Shown one piece after another: positions 42,736 to 51,629 of a DNA stretch of 64,000 nt. The stretch is from Gemmatimonadota bacterium (GTDB lineage Bacteria > Gemmatimonadota > Gemmatimonadetes > Gemmatimonadales > Gemmatimonadaceae). The position numbers and the translations under genes were made by a program. The notes below the pieces were generated by a model. That model made no database searches. It was not told where the DNA came from and saw only the letters and a program-made list of their open reading frames with translations. The stretch covers positions 1 to 64,000 of the forward strand of contig JAQBQB010000026.1 of assembly GCA_028287235.1 (NCBI GenBank), given 5' to 3'. Numbering within the stretch: the first letter of the stretch is position 1; each line of letters starts with the position of its first letter.

Positions 42736-45687
42736 TTATGCGTCCATCTTGGTCGTGAGCCAGTTGTCGCCGGTTCCCAGGTCGACGACGAGCGGTACGG
42801 AGAGCGCCGCGGCGTGCTCCATCTCGTGCTTGACCAACTCCTTCACCTCCTCCAGCTCGGCCGACGGCACCTCGAACACGAGCTCGTCGTGTACCTGCAG
42901 TAACATGGTCGCCGCCAACTTCCGCTCGGCCAACGCCGCGTGGATGCGAATCATCGCGACCTTGATCAAATCCGCCGCCGATCCTTGGATGGGAGAGTTC
43001 GCGGCCGTGCGCTCGCCGAATGCGCGAATGTTGAAATTGCGATCGCGAAGCTCCGGGATGTAGCGGCGACGATTGAAGATCGTTTGGACGTAGCCATGCT
43101 CGCGCGCGTACTCGACCATCGAGTCGAGGTATTCGCGCACGCGGTGGAAGCGTTGGAAATACTTCTCGATGAAATCCTTCGCTTCGGCGTGCGTGATCTT
43201 GAGCTGTCGAGAGAGCGCGTGGGCGCCCTGCCCGTAGATCGTGGCGAAGTTGATCGTCTTCGCTCGCGCCCGCATCTCCTTCGTGACTTCGTCGAGCGGC
43301 ACGTCGAAGATCAGCGCGGCGGTCTGGCGGTGGATGTCGCCTCCCGAGCGGAACGCCTGCACGAACGCCGGGTCGTCCGACAGATGCGCGAGCAGGCGAA
43401 GCTCGATCTGGGAGTAGTCCGCGGCCATCAGCGTCCAGCCGGTGCGCGGAACGAAGCCGCGGCGTACGTCGCGCCCCAGCTCTCGGCGAATTGGAATGTT
43501 CTGAAGATTCGGCTCGTTCGACGAGAGGCGGCCGGTCGCGGCCGTCGTCTGGCTGAACGACGTGTGCACGCGTCGGGTCGTGGGATGCACGTACGTGGGC
43601 AGCGCGTCGATGTAGGTGCTCTCCAGCTTCGACAGCTCGCGGTACTCCATGAGCAGCACGGGCAGCTGGTGTCCCTCGTCGGCGAGCTGCTGGAGCACGG
43701 TGACGTCGGTCGAAGCGCCGGTCGCCGTCTTCTTGAGCACCGGCAGGTTCAACTTGTCGAACAGGATCTCGCGCAGCTGCGGGTTGGAGTTGATGTTGAA
43801 CTCCTGGCCGGCCTCCACATAGATCTCCTGCTCGACACGCTTCCGCTCGCGCTCGAAGCGCTCCTTGAGCTGCGCGAACCAGCCGACGTCGATGGTGATG
43901 CCATTCCACTCCATCTCGGCGAGCACCTCGACGAGCGGCATTTCCACTTCTCTAAACAATGTCGCGAGCTGCAGCGCCTCGAGCTGCGGCTCGAACATCG
44001 CGCGCAGCTGCCAGGTCATGTCGGCATCTTCGCACGAGTAGTCGCGCGCGCATTCGATCGGCACCTGGTCGAAGGGCACGAACTCCTTGCCCTTTCCGCA
44101 CAGTTCCTCGAACGACGTCATCTTGTGATTGAGGAACTCGAGCGCGAGCAGATCGAGCCCGTGCGTCCGTCGGCCGGGATCGAGCACGTAGCTGGCGATC
44201 ATCGTGTCGAAGTCGAGTCCGCGCAGCGTGAGACCGGCGCGACGAAGGGCGAGCATGTCGTACTTCGCGTTCTGCGCCGTCTTCTTGACCGCGGGATCGG
44301 CGAGCAGCGATACGAGCGGCGCCATCTCGGGACTGTCGATCGGCGGAAGATTCTGAACGCGGTGCTCGCTCCGGGCGAGCGCGCGCGCCGCGATGCTCGT
44401 CGGCTCGGCCGCTTTCTTCGCGCGCTTCTTGGGTGTCGCCCCGTCGGCGGGGGCCGCGTCGCCGAGTGCGAGATCGACCTGGCTGTCGGCGCGATGCTTG
44501 TGCGCGAGCGGAAAGTAGAACGCCTCGCCCGGCGCGACGGCGATCGTGATGCCCACCAGCGAGCAGCGCAGCGGATCCACGTCGTGCGGGGCCCCGGGGT
44601 CGATGACGGTTTCCGTATCGACCGCGATGTGCGGTGCAGTGCGCGCGCGGGCGACGGCCTGCTCCATGGCCGCGATCGTGTCCACGGTCGTGTAGTTCGT
44701 GTGCCGCGCCGGCGGCGGCTCGGGAGCATCGGGTGCTGCGTCAGGCGCCGCGATGTTGGTCGTCGAGGCGGTCGTCGCCGCAACGGCCGCGTTCTTCGCC
44801 AAGCCATGAAACTCGAGCTCGACGTAGAGGCCGCGGAGGCGATCGTAGTCGGGCGTCGAGAGGCGCATGGCGTCGAGGTCGAGCGTCACCGGCAAATCGT
44901 CTCGAATAGTTACTAATTCCTTCGAGAGCAGCGCCATGTCGCTTTGCGCCAGGAGGGCTTCGCGCGGCCGTTTCTTCGTGATCTCGCCGGCGTGCGACAG
45001 AATGCTCTCGAGATTGCCGTAGGCGGCGATGAGCTCCTGGGCGCCTTTTTCGCCGATGCCCTTCACTCCGGGCACGTTGTCCGACGTGTCGCCGACGAGC
45101 GCCAGATAGTCGATGACGTGCTCCGGCGGAACGCCGAGCCGCTCGCTGCTGTTCTCGACGCCGACCCACGATTCCTCGACACTCGCCGGGCCACCGCGTC
45201 CCGGGTTGAGCAACCACACCCCCGGGCGGACGAGCTGTTGAAAATCCTTGTCGCCCGACACGACCACGACGTTCATTCCCGCTTCCACACCCTGTTTGGT
45301 CAGCGTGCCGATGACGTCGTCTGCCTCGTACCCCGCGAGAGAGAGAATCGGAACGCGGTGCGCCTCGAGGATCGTGCAGATCCGCTCCATGCCGCGATCG
45401 AAGTCGGACTGCAGCTCCTCGGTGAGCTTCTCACGCGTCGCCTTGTACGCCGGGTACCGCTCGTGGCGGAACGACAGCCCGGAATCGTGCACCCAGCCGA
45501 GGTAGTCGGGCTTGTGCGTCTGCGTGAGGCGCTGGAGAAAGTTGACGATGCCCCACGCCGCCGACGTATTCTCGCCGCGGCTGGTGGTGAGCGGGCGGGA
45601 GATGAGGGCGAAGAACGCGCGATAGATCAGCGCGTAACCGTCTACGAGGAAGAGACGGGGAGAGGCCGGCGGCTGCGGAGAAGTCAC
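42736..45687 (-). CDS. polA: DNA polymerase I
   Basis: 983 residues with all three domains. The 5' nuclease part (to about 300) has FLVDGYALIYRAFFAL and YEADDVIGTLT. The 3'-5' proofreading domain keeps its metal ligands (AVDTET near residue 355, YDMLALRRAGL). The polymerase has ADYSQIELRLLAHLSDD, the O-helix RARAKTINFATIYGQGA and VHDELVFEV. An Ala/Lys-rich insertion around residues 410-435 (GATPKKRAKKAAEPTS) sits inside the proofreading domain. GTG start at 45687 with no strong ribosome site. It fills gaps in repair and Okazaki processing. Confidence 0.95.
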   Translation of the reverse strand: MTSPQPPASPRLFLVDGYALIYRAFFALISRPLTTSRGENTSAAWGIVNFLQRLTQTHKPDYLGWVHDSGLSFRHERYPAYKATREKLTEELQSDFDRGMERICTILEAHRVPILSLAGYEADDVIGTLTKQGVEAGMNVVVVSGDKDFQQLVRPGVWLLNPGRGGPASVEESWVGVENSSERLGVPPEHVIDYLALVGDTSDNVPGVKGIGEKGAQELIAAYGNLESILSHAGEITKKRPREALLAQSDMALLSKELVTIRDDLPVTLDLDAMRLSTPDYDRLRGLYVELEFHGLAKNAAVAATTASTTNIAAPDAAPDAPEPPPARHTNYTTVDTIAAMEQAVARARTAPHIAVDTETVIDPGAPHDVDPLRCSLVGITIAVAPGEAFYFPLAHKHRADSQVDLALGDAAPADGATPKKRAKKAAEPTSIAARALARSEHRVQNLPPIDSPEMAPLVSLLADPAVKKTAQNAKYDMLALRRAGLTLRGLDFDTMIASYVLDPGRRTHGLDLLALEFLNHKMTSFEELCGKGKEFVPFDQVPIECARDYSCEDADMTWQLRAMFEPQLEALQLATLFREVEMPLVEVLAEMEWNGITIDVGWFAQLKERFERERKRVEQEIYVEAGQEFNINSNPQLREILFDKLNLPVLKKTATGASTDVTVLQQLADEGHQLPVLLMEYRELSKLESTYIDALPTYVHPTTRRVHTSFSQTTAATGRLSSNEPNLQNIPIRRELGRDVRRGFVPRTGWTLMAADYSQIELRLLAHLSDDPAFVQAFRSGGDIHRQTAALIFDVPLDEVTKEMRARAKTINFATIYGQGAHALSRQLKITHAEAKDFIEKYFQRFHRVREYLDSMVEYAREHGYVQTIFNRRRYIPELRDRNFNIRAFGERTAANSPIQGSAADLIKVAMIRIHAALAERKLAATMLLQVHDELVFEVPSAELEEVKELVKHEMEHAAALSVPLVVDLGTGDNWLTTKMDA

Positions 45688-45801
45688 TTCGAGATCGAGG
45701 GTCAGAGGTATTGGAGCGCGTGCTCCACCTGAAAGTTCGGCGCAGCACCGCCGCGTTTCTAGACCCTACACCCTATACCAGAAACCCTGCCCAAAACAGC
45801 A

Positions 45802-45825
45802 CCGCCCGCCATTGCTGGCGGGCGG
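45802..45825 (-). terminator. Terminator of the second cold-shock gene
   Basis: Perfect 10-bp stem CCGCCCGCCA / TGGCGGGCGG, loop TTGC; on the minus strand it is followed by TGCTGTTTTGG. It lies 31 bases past the stop codon and has the same layout as the terminator at 9321-9344. Confidence 0.82.
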
Positions 45826-45855
45826 ATGCAGTGGATTCTCATGCGTGGAGGCGGG

Positions 45856-46059
45856 CTACTGAACCCGGGTCACGTTCGCGGCGTGAAGCCCTTTCTCACC
45901 GGTGTGGATTTCGAACTCCACTTCCTGACCTTCGGCGAGCGTCTTGAACCCGTCCATCGTGATGGCGGAGAAGTGCACGAACACGTCCTCTCCGCTGTCT
46001 TGCTCGATGAAGCCATATCCCTTGGCGTCATTGAACCATTTCACCTTCCCTCTGGCCAT
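45856..46059 (-). CDS. csp: Cold-shock domain protein
   Basis: 67 residues, one cold-shock domain. [20 protein letters not shown] contains the RNP1 region and VFVHFSAI the RNP2 region. It is a typical RNA chaperone. ATG at 46059 with an AGGAGG-type site (complement of gcctcct) upstream. A near-consensus promoter at 46132-46160 leaves a leader of about 65 bases, and a strong terminator follows, so it is a single-gene unit. It is a close relative of the cold-shock gene at 9374. Confidence 0.94.
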   Translation of the reverse strand: MARGKVKWFNDAKGYGFIEQDSGEDVFVHFSAITMDGFKTLAEGQEVEFEIHTGEKGLHAANVTRVQ

Positions 46060-46131
46060 TCGAGCTGCCTCCTACGAGGTGAATCGATCCTGCACTGCGG
46101 TGCTGGGCAAACCGCCTGGCTTGCGGGGCCT

Positions 46132-46160
46132 TATATAGGAGCGCTTTGCGAATTTGTCAA
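46132..46160 (-). promoter_or_regulatory. Strong sigma-70-type promoter of the cold-shock gene
   Basis: On the minus strand TTGACA (46155-46160) and TATATA (46132-46137) are separated by exactly 17 bases. This is the best promoter match in the window. Transcription should start near 46125. Confidence 0.75.
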
Positions 46161-46235
46161 GCAAACGCCCGGGCGAACGGGCGTCGCGAACCGTGCTCGC
46201 TTGCGACGCCCAGGCGCGGGAATTAGGTTCGCCGC

Positions 46236-47153
46236 GTGGCTCGCGAAAATCTCGTCGGACAGACGATTGCCGGATATGCGCTGCAAAGCGAAGTGGGTGA
46301 GGGCGGAACATCCGCCGTCTTCCGCGCTCAACATGCCGATCACGGCATCGTGGCCGTAAAGGTCCTGCGCGAGAAACTGCGCCAGGACCGTACGGCCGTC
46401 GCGCGTTTTCTGCGCGAAGCTCGCTACGGCGAACGCGTCAAACATCCCAACGTCGTGCGCACGATCGAGATTGGCGAGTCCGGGCCGGGCATGCACTTTC
46501 TCGCCATCGAGTGGGCGGCCGGCGAGATCCTCGAGAAATACGCCAAGCGGCAAGGACCGCTGCCGGTCGACGAGGTGAGCGCGATCGTCAGTCAGATCGC
46601 GGACGCGGTGCACGCCGCGCACGCCGTGGGCATCGTCCATCGCGATCTCAAGCCGGAAAACGTGATGTACGATCCGGTCACGCGGCAGGTGAAGCTGCTC
46701 GACTTCGGCATCGCCACCGACACGGATCAAGCGCCGGAGCAGCGGCTCACGCGCGCCGGATTCTTCGTCGGCACGCTGATGTACGTCGCACCCGAAGCGT
46801 TGTCGGGGGAGCTCGTGGGTCCGCTGGCCGATCAGTACAGCCTCGCCACCATCGCCTACTTCCTGCTCACGGGCGGATTGCCGTTCCCGGCCAAGACACC
46901 GCGCGAAATGTTTTCGCAGCTGTTGTCGCAGCCGCCGATTCCGCTCAACCAGGCAAAGGTCGGTCTCCGGTTCCCTCTGGCGGTCGAAGCGGTCATCATG
47001 CGCGCGCTGAGCAAGGAACCGGCGAAACGCTATCCGGATGTGCTTGCGTTCGCGGCCGACTTCACCGCCGCGACACACAAGCCGGCGGAGGAGGAGAAAT
47101 CCGGCCTGGGCTCCAAGCTCGCGTCGCTCTTCGGACGGTCGAAGAAAAACTGA
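46236..47153 (+). CDS. Cytosolic Ser/Thr protein kinase
   Basis: 305 residues, GTG start at 46236. A complete Hanks-type kinase: Gly-loop VGEGGTSAVFRA, VAVKVL with Lys42, catalytic HRDLKPEN with Asp137, DFG at 156-158, and the APE-like YVAPEALSG. The C-terminal 25 residues are short and charged (HKPAEEEKSGLGSKL) with no membrane span or PASTA repeats, so it is soluble. Targets are unknown. It is convergent with the histidine-kinase gene, whose stop lies directly next to its own. Confidence 0.9.
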   Translation: MARENLVGQTIAGYALQSEVGEGGTSAVFRAQHADHGIVAVKVLREKLRQDRTAVARFLREARYGERVKHPNVVRTIEIGESGPGMHFLAIEWAAGEILEKYAKRQGPLPVDEVSAIVSQIADAVHAAHAVGIVHRDLKPENVMYDPVTRQVKLLDFGIATDTDQAPEQRLTRAGFFVGTLMYVAPEALSGELVGPLADQYSLATIAYFLLTGGLPFPAKTPREMFSQLLSQPPIPLNQAKVGLRFPLAVEAVIMRALSKEPAKRYPDVLAFAADFTAATHKPAEEEKSGLGSKLASLFGRSKKN

Positions 47154-48539
47154 TTACGCGACTGGCGCGCCCGGCCTAGCGGCCGCCGCGAGCAGCGGCT
47201 CCAGATCGGTGGGATGGACGGGCAGCCAGAGGGTGAACGTGGAGCCTTTGCCCACCTGACTTTCGAGGCCGATGTCGCCGCCGAGCAGTTGCGCGAGGCG
47301 CCGCGAGATCGCGAGCCCGAGGCCTGTGCCGCGCTGCATCGAATCGCCGCGCGGACCGGCATTCACCTGCTCGAACTCCTGGAAGATGCGCGCCTGATCG
47401 GCCGGCGCGATTCCTACGCCCGTGTCGACGACCTGCAGCGCGATCCACGCGCGACGGACATCGGGCGAGCGGCTCGCGAGGAACGGATCGTCCGGCGTAT
47501 CGCGGCGCGGTCCTGAACCAGCAGGAGTCGACGCGCCGACCATGCGCGCGCGCACACCAACCGATCCTGCCGGCGTGTATTTCACCGCATTGCCGATGAG
47601 GTTGACCAGAATCTGCCGCAGATGCGCGGGGTCGGTTCGTACACGCGGCAGCGACGCGCCAACCGCGATAGAAAAGCTCAGTCCGCGCTCGTTGACCAGC
47701 GACTCGAGCTCACTCGCGACGTTGAGCACGAACGGGCGCAGGACGAGTGTTTCCGGATGCACCTCAAGACGTCCCGCCGCGATCTTGGCGATATCGAGGA
47801 CCTGGTCCACGAGGTGGCGCAAATGCGTCGCCGATGCGGCGATGCGATCGACGGGCGGCACCTGCCGCGGCGACAGATCGCCATACACGCCGTCCTTCAG
47901 CAGCTCGACGAATCCCACGATGGCGTTGAGCGGCGTGCGGAGCTCGTGCGAGATGTTGGCGAGAAACTCGCTTTTCGCCGTGTTCGCGCGCGCCACTTCG
48001 CTATACAGACGTTCCAGCTCCGCCGAGCGTTCGCTGACGCGCATTGCCTGTCGCCGCTCGCGAATGACGCCGACACCGAGGATCGCGACGGTGATGAGGC
48101 TTAGAACCCACATCGCCGTGCGCAACGCCGCGACACCTCGCCCATGCGCGACGGTCAGCAGCCAGACCGCGCCCGACGGGCCCGCGACGGCAACCGCATA
48201 GTGCGGATCGTGGCGGAGCGCGGCGCGACGTCCGGTCACCAGGATCGTATCGCCACCCGCCACCAGCGCGGCCGCCGAGCGTTCAGCGGGGGCACGAAGC
48301 AGGAGGGGACGGAGCGCGGAATCCAGCTCGGCGCGCGTCAGATCAGTGCCGGCGCGGTCCTTCAACGCGTGCTCGACGGCGACGCGCGTCTGCTCGGCGT
48401 CGATGCGCAACTGCGCCGCGGCCGAGCGCATGAGTGCGCGGTCGCTCGCGATGAGCGCGCCGGCCATCAGCAGCAAAGCGGCAATGAGCGGGACCGTGAA
48501 TCCGACCACGGAGATCCGCGCGAGCGAGGAGCGCGCCAT
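47154..48539 (-). CDS. Membrane sensor histidine kinase
   Basis: 461 residues from ATG at 48539. Membrane spans at about 10-32 and 139-160 enclose a short periplasmic sensor. A brief coiled coil leads to the dimerisation/phosphoacceptor helix FLANISHELRTPLNAIVGF with His198. The ATPase has the N box LRQILVNLIGNAVKYTPAGS, G1 VVDTGVGIAP and G2 GTGLGLAIS. An Arg/Pro-rich insertion lies between the N and G1 boxes. No response regulator is adjacent, so its partner is elsewhere. It is divergent from pyrE. Confidence 0.9.
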   Translation of the reverse strand: MARSSLARISVVGFTVPLIAALLLMAGALIASDRALMRSAAAQLRIDAEQTRVAVEHALKDRAGTDLTRAELDSALRPLLLRAPAERSAAALVAGGDTILVTGRRAALRHDPHYAVAVAGPSGAVWLLTVAHGRGVAALRTAMWVLSLITVAILGVGVIRERRQAMRVSERSAELERLYSEVARANTAKSEFLANISHELRTPLNAIVGFVELLKDGVYGDLSPRQVPPVDRIAASATHLRHLVDQVLDIAKIAAGRLEVHPETLVLRPFVLNVASELESLVNERGLSFSIAVGASLPRVRTDPAHLRQILVNLIGNAVKYTPAGSVGVRARMVGASTPAGSGPRRDTPDDPFLASRSPDVRRAWIALQVVDTGVGIAPADQARIFQEFEQVNAGPRGDSMQRGTGLGLAISRRLAQLLGGDIGLESQVGKGSTFTLWLPVHPTDLEPLLAAAARPGAPVA

Positions 48540-48603
48540 ATTTGACGAGATGTACGAGGATTGATCGGTGCCAACTCTTCGCGTCGAACCCTGCAACGCC
48601 GCC

Positions 48604-49161
48604 ATGTCACATCACAACGACCTGCTGACCCTGCTCGCCACACGTTCCGCAAAGCGCGGCTCGTTCACGTTAGCATCGGGACGACAGTCCTCGCTATACA
48701 TCGACGCTCGCGTGACGACGATGAGTCCCGAAGGACTCGCGCTCATTGGACCGCTGGGACTCGAGGCGATTCACGCGGCCGGCTGGGACGTCGATGCCGT
48801 GGGCGGCCTCACCCTCGGCGCCGATCCCATCGCGTGCGCGGTCAGCTACGCGAGCGCCACGAGTGCGAAACCCCTTCGCGCGTTCACGGTGCGGAAGGAA
48901 CCCAAGACGCATGGAACCGGAAAGCTCATCGAGGGCGCATTCCAAACAGGAGACCGCGTCGCCGTGATCGAGGACACGATCACGACGGGCGGCTCGGCCA
49001 AGAAGGCGATCGATGCCGTGCGGGCCGCAGGGGGAACGGTCGTGGGCGTTCTCGCCCTGGTCGATCGCGAAGAGGGCGGCCGCGAAGCGCTAGAGGCAGA
49101 CGGTGTCCGCGTGATTTCCCTGGCGCGCGCCGCCGACATCGTGCCGCTCATCCCGGGCTGA
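48604..49161 (+). CDS. pyrE: Orotate phosphoribosyltransferase
   Basis: 185 residues from ATG at 48604 (a GTG 36 bases earlier is possible). It adds PRPP-derived ribose phosphate to orotate in pyrimidine synthesis. The PRPP-binding motif VIEDTITTGGSAKKAI is perfect, and GSFTLASGRQSSLYIDARVT is the typical N-terminal segment; RKEPKTHGTGKLIEG is the flexible catalytic loop. The last 72 bases overlap the tail of the convergent regulator gene. No other pyrimidine genes adjoin. Confidence 0.92.
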   Translation: MSHHNDLLTLLATRSAKRGSFTLASGRQSSLYIDARVTTMSPEGLALIGPLGLEAIHAAGWDVDAVGGLTLGADPIACAVSYASATSAKPLRAFTVRKEPKTHGTGKLIEGAFQTGDRVAVIEDTITTGGSAKKAIDAVRAAGGTVVGVLALVDREEGGREALEADGVRVISLARAADIVPLIPG

Positions 49162-50106
49162 CACGGGAATCACCAACCGGATTGCGCCCGCGTGCGCGCT
49201 GTCGTCGAGTCGCAACCCGAGCGCCGTGGCGAGTTCACGAAGCGCCGCGAGCGCACGTGGATCGACGGCCATGTCGTCCTTGGCTGCGACATTCACGGTC
49301 AGCACGCCAGAGGTCGCACCTGACGCGGCGAAGGACACCGCCAACCGATCATCCTGTCCTGGCGGTTGCCGGTGAGCAATACGAATGGCGTCGAGCATCG
49401 TTTCGAGCGCGCCGAGGTTCGTGATCAACGACGAGGCGCTTGCGCCTCCGTGCTGCGCACCGCCGGTTTCCGAGAGCGGAAGCGCGTCCCAGCCGAGCGC
49501 CGCGGTGAGCGCCGTATGGTCGGCCAGGTGCGATCGCACGAGTATCTCGGAGCTCCGCGAGTTGCGCTTGGCGATCGCCCGGAAGTGGTCGCGCGCGCTT
49601 TCACCCGCCTCGTCTTCCATGAGCAGGATCGCATTTCGCACGGTGCCGATGGCGTTCGCGATATCGTGCCGGGCGATGCGGGCGCGCTTCCGCGCCGCCG
49701 TGCTCACCGTGTGACCGAACGCGGCGGTGGCGGCGCGCCGCGCCAACGCCGCGTTGACGTGCAGCTTCCGCGCGGTCGCGAGCAGATCGGCCGGTGAGTG
49801 CACGTCGTTGGACGCGACGCGCTCGGTGATCCGATCGAGGAGCACCGTCTCGAGATCATCGAATTCGTCGACGAGCGCGCTCAGCGTTCCGCTCGTCGCG
49901 GCGTAGGCCGAGCCGTGCGCGGCCGCTGCGGTGGCGAGCCGAATTGATTCCTCTGATGCCCCGTCGAGTGCGGCGAGCAGCGCGCCGGTGATCGCGATGC
50001 GATCGAGTCCGTCGCGCTTGGGGCGACGCGAGGTCGTCTCCCAGCTCGCCGCGATGCGTTCGGCGTGTTCGTCACGGAAGTTGAGAGTCGATGCGTCGCC
50101 GGTCAT
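49090..50106 (-). CDS. Histidine-kinase-like regulator with degenerate ATPase
   Basis: 338 residues from ATG at 50106. The N-terminal 130 residues are all-helical (RDEHAERIAASWETT ... FDDLETVLLDRITERV), like RsbRD/antisigma input domains. A helix with RIARHDIANAIGTVRNAILL (His147) resembles the HisKA dimerisation helix with an H-D-x-x-N core. The last 130 residues should be the ATPase, but no N box or GxGL loop is visible. It may be a phosphotransfer or scaffold protein. Its 3' end runs 72 bases antisense into pyrE; the AraC-type gene lies 56 bases upstream on the same strand. Confidence 0.6.
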   Translation of the reverse strand: MTGDASTLNFRDEHAERIAASWETTSRRPKRDGLDRIAITGALLAALDGASEESIRLATAAAAHGSAYAATSGTLSALVDEFDDLETVLLDRITERVASNDVHSPADLLATARKLHVNAALARRAATAAFGHTVSTAARKRARIARHDIANAIGTVRNAILLMEDEAGESARDHFRAIAKRNSRSSEILVRSHLADHTALTAALGWDALPLSETGGAQHGGASASSLITNLGALETMLDAIRIAHRQPPGQDDRLAVSFAASGATSGVLTVNVAAKDDMAVDPRALAALRELATALGLRLDDSAHAGAIRLVIPVSARDERHDVGGARQGNHADTVCL

Positions 50107-50162
50107 GCACCCATCTATTGCACCATCTCTGCCACGTCGTTGGTCCTCGCGATCGGTGGACG

Positions 50163-51050
50163 TCAGTGCACGATGGTCCGCGCGTACGACGCGCCCCACG
50201 ACGGACTGAGCGGATGCAGTTGGCGAAGTTGCTCCGCATGCGGTAGCACGAGCGTTTCGCGAAAATGGTGCAGCATGCCTTCGCCGTCGTACTGATCGCG
50301 AAACTGCACGGCGGTCATTTGCATGAGCGTTCGGACGTGACGTCCAAAGCTCTGCGGCGACGAGTAGTCGAGATGGTTCGCGACGTTCGCGACCGAAAAG
50401 CCGGGATTCTCGAAGAGCCGCGCGGCGCGGACGAGTCGGGCCGTGGCGAGATACTGTTTTGGCGCGGGAAGGTGCGCGCGAAAAAATCGACTCATCAACG
50501 TGCTCGGGAGAACGTCGAGGCGGCGTGACAGCATCCGAACGGTCGAGACGCGCGCCGGCACCAGGAAGAGCGTCTCGAAGAAGCGCCAGCAATCCTGCGG
50601 AGCTCCGGTCAGGTCGATCGCCAGCTGCGCGATGGCCTGGCCCTGGATGTCCTCACCACGCGAGGCGAGCAAATAGTTGCGAAGCTCCCGCCACCCGTCG
50701 GCTTCGCGAACGTCGACAACCTGGCGAACGCCGGTCGAGCCAAGAGAGAGCATGGCGTGCGGAGTGGAGCGATCGAGCTGCGTGAGCAGAGCGACCGTGG
50801 GCACGCGCGGAAACTCCCGCACGAGCGCCGCGACTCCGGCGCGCGCGCGCTGGTCACAGCAGGTGACGGAGACGACCACGGCCCGCACACGGTTGGTCTT
50901 GAGATCCTGGACCAACTCGGCGACGGAGTCGCGATGCAGCGCGTGATAGGAGCCTTCGCCAGCCGCGTCGACGCGAATGCGCTCGAGGGGTGTGAGCATC
51001 GTCGTGATGGTCACGGGGGCACGTGATCCTGCGATGGTCTGCTGCTGCAT
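50163..51050 (-). CDS. AraC-type transcriptional regulator with receiver-like N-domain
   Basis: 295 residues. The first 120 residues have the alternating strand/helix pattern of a response-regulator receiver (RVRAVVVSVTCCDQRARAGV, PTVALLTQLDRSTPHAML, GVRQVVDVREADGWRELRNY), but no clear phospho-Asp. The region about 175-260 is an AraC helix-turn-helix pair: VRMLSRRLDVLPSTLMSRFF and FSVANVANHLDYSSPQSFGR with the characteristic second helix. It may sense a small molecule or a partner rather than phosphate. It is upstream of, and perhaps co-transcribed with, the kinase-like gene at 49090. Confidence 0.75.
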   Translation of the reverse strand: MQQQTIAGSRAPVTITTMLTPLERIRVDAAGEGSYHALHRDSVAELVQDLKTNRVRAVVVSVTCCDQRARAGVAALVREFPRVPTVALLTQLDRSTPHAMLSLGSTGVRQVVDVREADGWRELRNYLLASRGEDIQGQAIAQLAIDLTGAPQDCWRFFETLFLVPARVSTVRMLSRRLDVLPSTLMSRFFRAHLPAPKQYLATARLVRAARLFENPGFSVANVANHLDYSSPQSFGRHVRTLMQMTAVQFRDQYDGEGMLHHFRETLVLPHAEQLRQLHPLSPSWGASYARTIVH

Positions 51051-51162
51051 GGTCGCCTCTGCCGTGGGATGGGATCCGTCGAATCGTCGAGCGACTCGAG
51101 GCGACCCGAACGTAGAGCGGGGGCGTCATGCGACCGTCATTGCGACCAGCTATCTTTCAGCC

Positions 51163-51548
51163 AGTCGCCAACCGGGTAATCGCGATCGGTGTTCTTTGAA
51201 CGCCGCTCGAGGAAAGTCCGGGCTCCATTGGGTACGCTGCCAGGTAACGCCTGGGCGTCGCCGACGTCAGTCGGGCCGACGACGGACAGTGCCACAGAAA
51301 ACAGACCGCCGCATCGCGAGATGCGGTAAGGGTGAAACGGCGAGGTAAGAGCTCACCGCGCGACTGGCAACAGTCGTGGCAGGGTAAACCCCAGCGGGAG
51401 CAAGGCCAAATAGGCAGCGAGAGGCACCCACCTCGACAAAGACGCTGCGGGTAGGCTGCTAGAGGGCGTAGGCGACTACGCTCGGAGAGGAATGATTACC
51501 GGGACGGAGCAATCCGTCTTACAGAACCCGGCTTACAGGTTGACGACT
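51163..51548 (+). ncRNA. rnpB: RNase P RNA (type A-like)
   Basis: The catalytic RNA that trims tRNA 5' leaders with RnpA (55390-55902). The universally conserved core is present: GAGGAAAGTCCGGGCTCC near 51210, the CAGTGCCACAGAAAACAGAC block near 51288, GGTGAAACGGCGAGGTAAGA near 51332 and AGAGGAATGATTACCG near 51485. Ends were set by the P1 helix: AGTCG-CAACC at 51163-51173 pairs with GGTTG-CGACT at 51538-51548. TATCTT at 51151-51156 is a suitable -10 element just upstream. Length about 386 nt, normal. Confidence 0.95.
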
Positions 51549-51553
51549 ACGGA

Positions 51554-51593
51554 CGCGGACATTCGCCTAGTGCGGTGTTCGCGTTCGTTTTTT
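51554..51593 (+). terminator. Intrinsic terminator of rnpB
   Basis: Stem CGCGGACA / TGTTCGCG (51554-51561 / 51576-51583), with an inner CGC/GCG pair, followed by six Ts at 51588-51593. It begins 5 bases after the RNA's P1 helix. Confidence 0.85.
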
Positions 51594-51629
51594 GTGCGTC
51601 GCCAAGCAGACTCCGTTGGAGCAGAATGA

